From contig CM043945.1 in the NCBI GenBank assembly GCA_014529385.2, positions 96,390,612 to 96,454,611 on the forward strand: a stretch of DNA of 64,000 nt. The letters are read 5' to 3'. The notes below the pieces were generated by a model, which saw nothing but the letters and a program-made list of their open reading frames with translations, had not been told where the DNA came from and made no database searches. Position numbers and translations under genes: made by a program. The DNA comes from Adiantum capillus-veneris. Taxonomy: Eukaryota > Streptophyta > Polypodiopsida > Polypodiales > Pteridaceae. This document shows positions 55,898-64,000 of this stretch, piece by piece. Every line of letters begins with the position of its first letter. Within the stretch, counting starts at the first letter, position 1.

Positions 55898-55917
55898 AAT
55901 GCATCAAACTTGACAAC

Positions 55918-56307
55918 TTATGGATTTCTTTGGGTCATAAGTCTCCAAGTACTAGCAAAAGTCTGGTAAGAGTCTAGCAAAACATCAAGAACAGCGTGCA
56001 CAAGCGAACGATCTGAAATGACTTCACCTGCACAAATAAGTTGCTCATTGATATTCTTGACACCAGCAAGGAAAGCGTCCATCTCATCTTCCTCATGCAT
56101 AATCTTTGACTCCATCTCTTTACGCAACAATGAAATTTTAGTCTCATTGTGACTTGTATAAAGACCAACCAGAATGTCCCAAGCGTGTTTTGTAGATTTC
56201 GTTGAACGAATGTGAGGAGTAATAGTGTGTTTCACTGACAACACAATCAATGCATGAGCATGCGCATCTTTTACATCCCAATGAACTTGTTCAACCGTAG
56301 GCAACAA
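55918..56307 (-). pseudogene. Copia gag (UBN2-like) domain
   Basis: 129 codons: QVHWDVKDAHAHALIVLSV, STKHAWDILVGLYTSHNETK, LLRKEMESKIMHEEDEMDAF and LICAGEVISDRSLVHAVLDV, typical of the gag domain of plant copia elements (W--KD--A---I, A-E-W--L---Y, L---L--LKM-EG-S). The N-terminal start is lost or in another frame upstream of 56,307. Confidence 0.85.
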
Positions 56308-56532
56308 AACAACTATGGCAACAATCCTGCCACCAAAACCTGCAGCATCCGCACATCAGCTACATTCTCACAACTAGGACGTACATCAATGCCCTACACA
56401 ATATTCCAAACGCCCTTCAACACATAGATCAAGATCTAAGAGATTTCTTGAAGTATTTTTTGACATGATGATGCTCGCCAAAGTGAACAGGTGTGTGCTT
56501 GAGCTACTGGCGACTAAGCCCGAGAGCTGTAA

Positions 56533-56547
56533 CCTCCTTTGATACCA
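56533..56547 (-). other. Copia primer binding site
   Basis: Minus strand TGGTATCAAAGGAGG (TGGTATCA core, tRNA-iMet type), two bases after an LTR terminus ...TTCCAACA at 56,550, just upstream of the copia gag. Confidence 0.8.
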
Positions 56548-56549
56548 AT

Positions 56550-56860
56550 TGTTGGAATTATGGTTGCAGGGAAAAACACACAACTTGGAGAAGACGAGGA
56601 AGCTCAAGTAACACAAGAGAGAGTGTATTACATAGTGTGTTATAGATATAGCCCTAGAGTGATGTGTGTATATACAATGCACAGGGAAAAAACCTTCCTA
56701 ATGAGGGGAAAAATGCCCTGACAGTCCTAAGTGTGTTCACAGACATCACTACCACATGTATATGGTAACAAATGGGTCCCTACAGCTTCATTAATCACCC
56801 TTGATTATCTTCAAGTTCGTTGCCAAAAGAAATCTCCAAAGAATACGTCCACTCAAATTT
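56550..56860 (-). repeat. Copia 5' LTR (outer boundary not determined)
   Basis: Begins at 56,550 next to the PBS and contains a minus-strand TATATAC near 56,670. The upper end is estimated only, because the 3' LTR of this element is missing. Confidence 0.45.
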
Positions 56861-57488
56861 AGAAAGTCAAGGTTACATTGCGTTGGGCTCCTAAATAACT
56901 ATTAGAAGCCTAGAGCTACTATGGCGGAAATGATCAAATCTTGGTACCTACACATAAATTGTGTTCTTCCCTGTCACCTACAAATACATGTGAGTCAAAC
57001 CCTATAACTCCAAAGCCAATTGAAGACCGCGGGAAGGGAAAGATCACGGAATACATGTTCCGGAGCTAATTTGGGTTCCAAAGTGAGATCAATCGATTTC
57101 TCTTAGCTCAAGAAGGTGGGAGTCATATGAAGCTTCTAGCTCCTCATGTAGTTCATCCATAGAGAACACTTACCACTATAAATATCCACAAAAACAAAAA
57201 GAATCAGCGCCTCCCATTGTGGACTCTTAAGGTAAAGCTACATTTCAGGCAAGATCATGGGAGAGTAACTTACCACCCTTGCAACTTGATGAAGCACCTA
57301 GGGTGGCGGAAACTATTGGTCAAGTCCTCACCCATTACAACTTGGAACAATTGGTTTTAGAAAGTGATGTCATCTTTCCAAAAGGTATGATATACCCAAG
57401 GAAGGGGGAAGTACTTACTGACATCCATCATTCGCTTGCTTCCTTCTTAACCTTCCTCCCTGACCTCTTAACTTCCAAATGTTAGGTA

Positions 57489-57490
<2 letters not shown>
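56861..57490. other. Unassigned stretch
   Basis: A 68-codon plus frame at 57,279-57,485 (APRVAETIGQVLTHYNLEQL) looks moderately protein-like but has no recognisable family and no clear start context. Confidence 0.35.
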
Positions 57491-57528
<38 letters not shown>

Positions 57529-57564
57529 ATATACGTATATATACATACGTACATACATACATAC

Positions 57565-57617
<53 letters not shown>
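57491..57617. repeat. Compound GT / ACAT / AT microsatellite
   Basis: (GT)17 at 57,491-57,524, irregular ATAC/ACAT units, then (AT)n at 57,571-57,617. Confidence 0.96.
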
Positions 57618-57621
<4 letters not shown>

Positions 57622-59222
57622 TATACTAAACCCATTAAAAAAAATAAAAGAGAAAGAGCCACCGAACAACAACATTGAAATGTACAAGCTCTAGTTCATA
57701 AACCAAAACTCACAATGAAACATCATGCACAATGACAACCTTACATTAATTTCAAACTAACCAAAATCTATTAGTGTGCATAGATATGACTAGCTCACCA
57801 GAGTCATCCACTCCTACTTTTGGTGCGAGGTATCCTCTTTACCTTTCTCAAGTGTTTCACATGATCTACTTTGTACTTACCACATAATGCGACTTGGTAA
57901 CTAGTCTAGCATGTGAGGAAAATTTTGAGGAGTTAGAATGGCTGATGTGTCTACTGACCACTAGTGATCCCTATGCAATAGAGGATACCGTCCCATTGCC
58001 ATAGGCTTACCCCTTTGCACAAAATGACTACCCACGGATGGTAGCATTCTTGATTCTTGTTTTGATTCTGTTCAATAAAGAAGTGGTGCCTCTTCCCACT
58101 AATGTGCCTCCTTGAGGTATTTTCTATTGTTTGCTAGCTTTTATAGGAATGTATTGCAATAGCTTGGATTTAAAACATCATGCAATCTTTTTTATATGTC
58201 CACTCATCAAATCCAGCACAATGGCCAGCAAAGAACAAGTGTTACTTGACCATTATCATTGCTTGTTGTCTTTTCTAGCATCGATGCTTGCTTGCCTTAA
58301 CCATAATTGGTAACAAAGTGTTTAACATATTTGCTTAGTATTATACCTAAGATTCATTATAATATTATGCCACGGTCCCTTGTTTAGGCTTATTAATCAA
58401 GAATTCTAGATAAACTAGTTTAACCAAAGTAGAGCCTTTGAGATCTTCTTTAATACCGTAGAGCACTCTTCCTAATTCTTAATAGTTACCTAGGGTTTTT
58501 AATCTTCTATTATGAAGCATTGCATGCAATGTGTCACTACTTTTTAGGGGCCTATCTCTACATTTCTCTTTAGTTTATATATTATAAAGGAAGTTTTCCG
58601 TTATGATGAGCCTTGGGAGGGTAGCAGTGTCAAAATGACCCCCCAAAGCTACAATCGACATGGCTACACAAAAAAAAGAGCTAAAAACAATTGAGGTTCT
58701 ACGTGGAGAAAAATATAAACAAAGATGCTTTGGGGGTCAACAAAAGGGAATATATTTAGGCAATGATTTCATTCATAACTTCCTTTATGGTATCTAATCT
58801 TGAAGGTCTTCTAACGTAGCCTCTAGTCAGCCTTAGGACATGAAACAATCTGCTCTTGTGATTAAACAAGTCTAACTTGACTATAAGAATTAGGAAAATT
58901 ACCCATGCGATTAATAGTTGATCTTTGGTTCCTATCAGAAATTCAATTACTGATGCTAGAATTTTTGATTTGTTGACCTCCACAAGTGCTCATGAGTTTA
59001 ATTATATTTCATTTCAATGTTTAATGCTCAAAAAATTTGTTTAACATTTTGTTACCAATCATTCTTTGTGTGTGTTTATTGCGTATGATTTTTTATTTTC
59101 CATGTTCTTATGAGAATGAGCGTCATTATTATTATTATTATTTGTATTAAGGCATGGGTCGGTCTTGTCGGTTCCACATGTGTAGTCATAGGTGATCCCC
59201 GATGAGACACACACACTAGATT

Positions 59223-59226
<4 letters not shown>
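57618..59226. other. Unassigned stretch
   Basis: No gene or element motif recognised; contains a short ATT run at 59,125-59,142. Confidence 0.45.

Positions 59227-59310
<84 letters not shown>
59227..59310. repeat. (GA)n microsatellite
   Basis: About 42 GA units. Minus-strand frames through it give Ser-Leu repeats and are artefacts. Confidence 0.97.
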
Positions 59311-59313
<3 letters not shown>

Positions 59314-59899
59314 ATGTTTGACCGTCGACTGAGTGTGGGCGCCCATATGTGGACATGACGACCCACATAAGTGGTTTGTAACCTAGTTTTTGGACATTCT
59401 CAAATGTACAGTTTTACTCTTGCTCTCCTCCTCTCTTGTGTTATCGCTTGTCTGTCTGTGAGCGTGTGAGGGAGTGTGTGCATGGAGCAAGCACGAGCAA
59501 CGATATGACGCAAATGGTTGTTGAGCGGCATCCGAGCTCCCTCTTCACGGTGGCACGAGTTAGTGTGTGCGTGGAACGAGCGTGTGCGGCGATACGGCAC
59601 TAGTAGGGTGGTTGAGCAACCACAACGGCACGAGTTTTCTTCATCGATAGCTACATATCAAAGGTAGTAAATGCTTTGTTGACTGGTATGAGATGCACAA
59701 CCTTTGTGAGTACTCCTCTCCCACACTCAAACCAAAAAATCAATTCGGAAATAGGAAAAAACATTTCTAGTGTTGGTAAAATCAAATTTCTGCTGAAATT
59801 GAAACTTCATGCAACTCTACACATGATGAATTTCTCTTACAATTTAAAGATTGTTTCATGCATGAGCTACCATCAAGAATTCCAACTTCACACCCAAAA

Positions 59900-61980
59900 G
59901 ATCACAAAATAGATATTATATCGGGTAATGAACCTCCTTATAGAGCTCCTTATCGTGTAAATCTAACCTCACACATGGAGATACAAATTCAATCACTGAT
60001 TTACTTGACTGAGACCTAATTCAACCTAGTTATTCACCATACGGAGCTCCAATACTTCTTGTCAAGAAGAAAAATGGACACATTATTTGACTCTCTTGTT
60101 GAAGAAAACACACCTTATGAATGGACTCATTTACAAGAAAGCTCCTTTAATGCACTTGAACATGCTTTGACTAATGCACCTGTATTGCAACTGCCTGATT
60201 TTGAAAGACCATTCTTTGTTGTAGTCACTGATGCTAGTGAAAAAGGTATTGGTGCAGTCCTTATGCACGATAACCATCCACTTGCTTTTGAAAGTCGTAA
60301 GTTCAAACCTTCTAAAACAAAGTTCAATACTATGATAAAGAATTGACTGCTGTGGAACATGCATTGAAAATCTGGTAACACTATGCAATGGGTACCGACT
60401 TGATCATTAAAATTGATCAACAAAGTATCAAATATTTACTTTCTCAACCCTTAATAGATGATAGACATATTGAATGGGCCGCTTTTATTCAAAGTTTCAG
60501 CCCATACCAGCCTAGTAAAGCAAACGTGGTAGTTGATGCTTTGAGTAGAAGACCCTGACTTAATAATCTATCAACCATTACGACAACTTTATTTGACATA
60601 TGCATGACACATAATGATGACTTCAAAACGCCATAATTGCATATGCTTGACAATTTTGTACACACATTTCTCGAATACACTATTCAAGAAAACCTCCTTT
60701 AACTAAACCTTTCCGTACATTAATTATTGAAGAATTGCACAAACCACCCTATGCTGGACATAGAGGATTTGCTACAACTTTTCAAAATTTATGTCATGAT
60801 TTCTATTGGCCTACTATGAAAATTAATGTTAAACAGTATGTTTCAACTTGTTTGATTTGTTAAAAGATCAAAACAGCAACATGTAAGAATTGAGACTTTT
60901 ACACCCTCTCCCCATTCCTGAAAGACCTTGGGAACACATTTCAACGGATTTTGTCACTAGATTTCCACTTATTGTTCACAAGCATGACATGATTTGGACT
61001 GTTACTGACCATTTTTCTAAACAAGCGTATTTCATTCCTTATAAGAAAACACTCACAACACATCAAGCTGCGCTTTTGTTTCTTAAGATTGTTTTCCCAC
61101 ATCATGGTTTGCCTTAAGTCATTATTTCTGATCGACATTCAAAGTTCTATAGTGCTTTTAGGACTACTGTGTTTGAAATCTTGGCACTGCACTTGACTTC
61201 ACTTCTGTATTTCATCTTGAATCTAATGGTCAAACCGAAGTCACCAATCGCACTATCATTGATTTGTTAAAGGCTTATGTTTCTTCTCGACCTAAGAAAT
61301 GGGATGATTACCTGCATATTCTACAATTTTCATATAACAACACCACTCACACTGCCACGGGTAAATTTGCATTTGAAGTTGTATATGGTCACTCACTCCC
61401 TACTCCTACTTCACGTATTTCTAATGTTGTGCCTGTCTCTGATGATTTCACTAGTGACTTTCATAATGTTTATGCAAGTGTGCATTCTGTAATTAAACAC
61501 TCACAAGAGCTTTACACTAAACATGCTAACAAGCACCACAAGGCACACCAGCTTAAGGAAGGTGATTATGTTTTACTTTGCATTGAAAAACGAAGGATCA
61601 AAAGTGTTGATACCAATGTCTTTGTTAAACTTGCTCCTCGTTTTTATAGACCTTTTATAATTTCAGCTGCCATTAATGATGTTTCTTTTCGTTTAGACCT
61701 ACCTGCACATTTTCACATTCACAATGCATTTCACATTAGTCTTTCAAGACCATTCTGAGGACCCCTACCTACACACCACATTTATGAAGAACCATCTTCA
61801 CTTGTAGACCAAGAAGAGCAACTCCTCCCATACAAAATAGTTGATCAGGAGACCACCACTACACGCACTGGTATGGTTTATAACCGTCACCTTTTGACTT
61901 AAGGGCCACCCTGGAGAGGATGCTAAATGGATGCCTGAAAAGTTCTTTCGCAACTTTCCACTCCTTCTCCACAGTTTCCA
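59900..61980 (+). pseudogene. Ty3/gypsy pol with deleted RT core
   Basis: Begins with the RT N-terminus (IISGNEPPYRAPYRVNLTSH) and YGAPILLVKKKNG at about 60,025-60,076, then jumps straight to VEENTPYEWTHLQESSFNAL before RNase H (60,059-60,346; PVLQLPDFERPFFVVVTDAS). The RT palm with its catalytic aspartates is therefore deleted. RNase H and integrase follow with stops: VVVDALSRRP, the zinc module with HKPPYAGHRG (about 60,730-60,860), STDFVTRFPLIVHKHDMIW, VIISDRHSKF and NGQTEVTNRTII. Then 61,264-61,758 (YLHILQFSYNNTTHTATGK, HIHNAFHISLSRPF) and a degenerate chromodomain-like end (DAKWMPEKF). PPT and LTR follow. Confidence 0.88.
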
Positions 61981-62036
61981 TCACTCACGATATAGTTGAT
62001 TTCTCTATTGAGCAACTCAGGACAGTTGCTATCCCT

Positions 62037-62591
62037 TATGGGAGGGATGTTGCGAGACTGGGCACCCTCCTATTGTAGTGGTTAGTTGCAATTGGGATAG
62101 TTGGAGTAATGGTTAATTATGTGCTGTCTATTTATTTTTCTAATTGAGTTGATGATGATGATTTTCTAGAGTGGAATGTGGGGAGTTGACGAAGAGGTGC
62201 AGCCAATAACTCTCGGCCATATTATACTCACACAGTATTTTAGATTTTCATTTCAATAAGCCATTGTGGCTCTATAAATAATTATAGTGAGAACTTACCC
62301 TTATGGGTCATTTAAGAACTAATGAGCTTCACTCATTTACAAAAGTGAAGTGGTTGTAACAGAGGGGCCTCAAATTTTGGCACCTTAAACTCACAAATAA
62401 TATATTAAATACCAAGTCCACAAGAGAGGTGCCGTGGAGTTTGGGGCTAAATTTAGGCCTTTCTCTTGCAGCTTGTCTTCTCTACTCTCTTATGCTATGC
62501 TTAATTTGTTGTGTACTCTCCAATCAAGTCTCTATTCCTTACAATTCTCTTACACACTCTTACAATCTTGTATGTGTCAATTCCATGTTCT

Positions 62592-62600
<9 letters not shown>
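62037..62600 (+). repeat. PPT and 3' LTR of gypsy relic (end not determined)
   Basis: ATGGGAGGGA (62,038-62,047) is followed by TGTTGCGAGACTGGGCACC, the LTR start at 62,048. A TATA box TCTATAAATA is at 62,271-62,280. The right boundary is estimated; no second LTR is present. Confidence 0.65.
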
Positions 62601-62623
<23 letters not shown>

Positions 62624-62656
62624 CATAGTCTAGGTGTGTGTGTGTGTGTGTGTGTG
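62595..62656. repeat. (TG)n microsatellite, interrupted
   Basis: 62,595-62,623 and 62,634-62,656, separated by CATAGTCTAG. Confidence 0.95.
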
Positions 62657-64000
62657 CTTGGAAATTGGAAAAAGAGGTGGACAGTTTGATGGTGATGTTG
62701 TGAGCATGTGTTGAATAGTTTCAGTGACCGGTCTCCCCCTCTTCTCCCAATAGAAGAGAAGCACCATCACACAACAATGATGACGAAAAACCAATGGATT
62801 TTGAGATTTTGCGTACAAAATAAATATTTTTTGGTTCGCCTCTCAAAAGACTTGTTTGTTTCCTTCAACTCTACCAAATATATGAATTCGACATACATCA
62901 AATCTAGGATTATTAAATATTACTATTTGCAAGTGCTCACATGCATTCAGGTAAGTATGTCTACGATGTTTGTGCACGTGCCCGTGCGTGTTTGCATGGT
63001 TGCACACTCTTACAATTTATGATAGGAAAAATTTACACATTGTGAAGGAACTTTCACGCATCTGTGTAATTGTTGTCTAGAACATACTTATGTGCAACAC
63101 ATGGATGTATGCAAGCGTGTTTAAAGAGAAACATTCAGGAAATGGTGAAATCTAATTACTTACTAGGGCACAATTTAATGTATTCACTCCCATATCATGT
63201 GTAGAAACACAAAAGCAAGAGACTACATCCAAGATGATTGTGCGAAGAAGAACTACCAAACATTCGTGCTTACCATATACTTCAAATACCTACACACCCT
63301 TTTTTTTTCGTAAGAAGTAGATTTCACTTTTGCCTATAGCTTATTTGCAAACAAGAACATGCTTTAGCTAGGCTATTGCAGCCCTTCAAAGCCACAAGAT
63401 TTAAAAAAGAAAGCTTGTTTTCCTTGCAACCAAAGCTCCAAATTTGGTCCATCATAACATGGGAAGTCATATGGGCACTCTTATCTGTGATGCACATGAT
63501 ACATTTAGGAGAGTGCATAGAGGAATGAATGCCACATTAGAAAGGTTTGTTGGTATTCTTATTGGCCAAAGCTTAGAAAGGACGTGTTTTGGTATGCCAC
63601 TTTATTGTAATCAAATTTTTTGGAAGGTAAGGCTCCAAGGAGGAGTCTAGCGTGAGTACCATCCTCGGTAACCATACAAGTATGAATGCATTGCGTGGCT
63701 AATCAATCCCTTGAAGTATACTCTCTTTCCCATTTATTAGAAGGACTCCATGTTCTTATGGTTCTAGGCCTAAGACTTGAAAATTCCAATTTGCAAAAAC
63801 CTATACTCTCGGCTCATAATTTGCCCTTAGCCATCCTCAAAATGCGTTGAGACCGTTCCTCACTATGTTCCCATTACAAGACTTATAAGCGTATATGGTC
63901 GTTGAGGCTTAGGAGATTCACTCATTATCGTGGAAGGCAAGGACAAGAAAGCATAGGTAGATCTCGAATATGCTTCGAAGATATGCAAGGCACAAAAATT
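62657..64000. other. Unassigned stretch
   Basis: No open frame with recognisable similarity, RNA gene or terminal repeat seen to the window end. Confidence 0.45.

Noticed and set aside
59059-59366. Minus-strand frames with long Ser-Leu repeats
   Set aside because: Translation of the GA microsatellite.

Overview
The window looks like repeat-dense intergenic DNA from a large-genome land plant, possibly a fern or another non-model vascular plant. The evidence is nested Ty3/gypsy elements with chromodomains, a giant Tat-like gypsy element, Ty1/copia relics, two kinds of LINE, initiator-Met-type primer sites (TGGTATCA) and long GA/CA/TA microsatellites. The species cannot be fixed from the sequence. 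Nothing here is a clearly functional single-copy host gene. The best candidates for non-retroelement coding sequence are two convergent gene-like loci at 28.06-29.50 kb (+) and 29.66-32.34 kb (-); the minus-strand one resembles an eroded DNA-transposon transposase.

Layout. 0-5 kb: microsatellites, a LINE 3' tail, short tandem duplications and copia debris. 4.7-6.9 kb: 3' half of a chromovirus pol (-). 6.9-8.8 kb: LINE relic (-). 9.3-10.4 kb: gypsy gag joined to a scrap of RNase H (+). 10.4-17.4 kb: a nearly complete chromovirus (-) with gag-protease, RT/RNase H, integrase and chromodomain, PBS, PPT and truncated LTRs on both sides. 17.4-19.3 kb: copia RT/RNase H plus the start of its 3' LTR (+). 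19.3-22.2 kb: LINE with pentameric tail (+). 22.8-25.1 kb: plant L1-type LINE pieces. 25-28 kb: AT-rich, unassigned.

33.83-52.88 kb holds the most remarkable object: one 19.0-kb LTR retrotransposon on the minus strand, with two near-identical 0.95-kb LTRs, a 5-bp target duplication (AAGCC), an 18-nt PBS and a PPT. Its order from 5' to 3' is leader with palindromes, gag-protease 1, RT, RNase H, a duplicated linker/H2C2 zinc module, integrase core, a second retropepsin-like domain, a basic Trp-repeat tail, an internal PPT-like tract, a second palindrome array, and a ~1,000-codon extra ORF with coiled coil. Nine copies of a 22-24 bp palindrome (half-site AGACATCATACG) lie in two arrays with nearly the same spacing. 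Each array ends about 167 nt before an ORF start (gag and the extra ORF), which suggests two homologous leader or regulatory modules.

53.4-56.9 kb: an LTR fragment of the 10.4-17.4 kb element family, then a copia gag-protease relic (-) with PBS and LTR. 57-59.9 kb: unassigned with long microsatellites. 59.9-62.6 kb: a gypsy pol (+) that has lost its RT core, then PPT and LTR. The rest is unassigned. Almost every coding stretch carries stops or frameshifts. The 19-kb element is the youngest by LTR similarity (about 98 percent by eye), yet it has several nonsense codons in every ORF.
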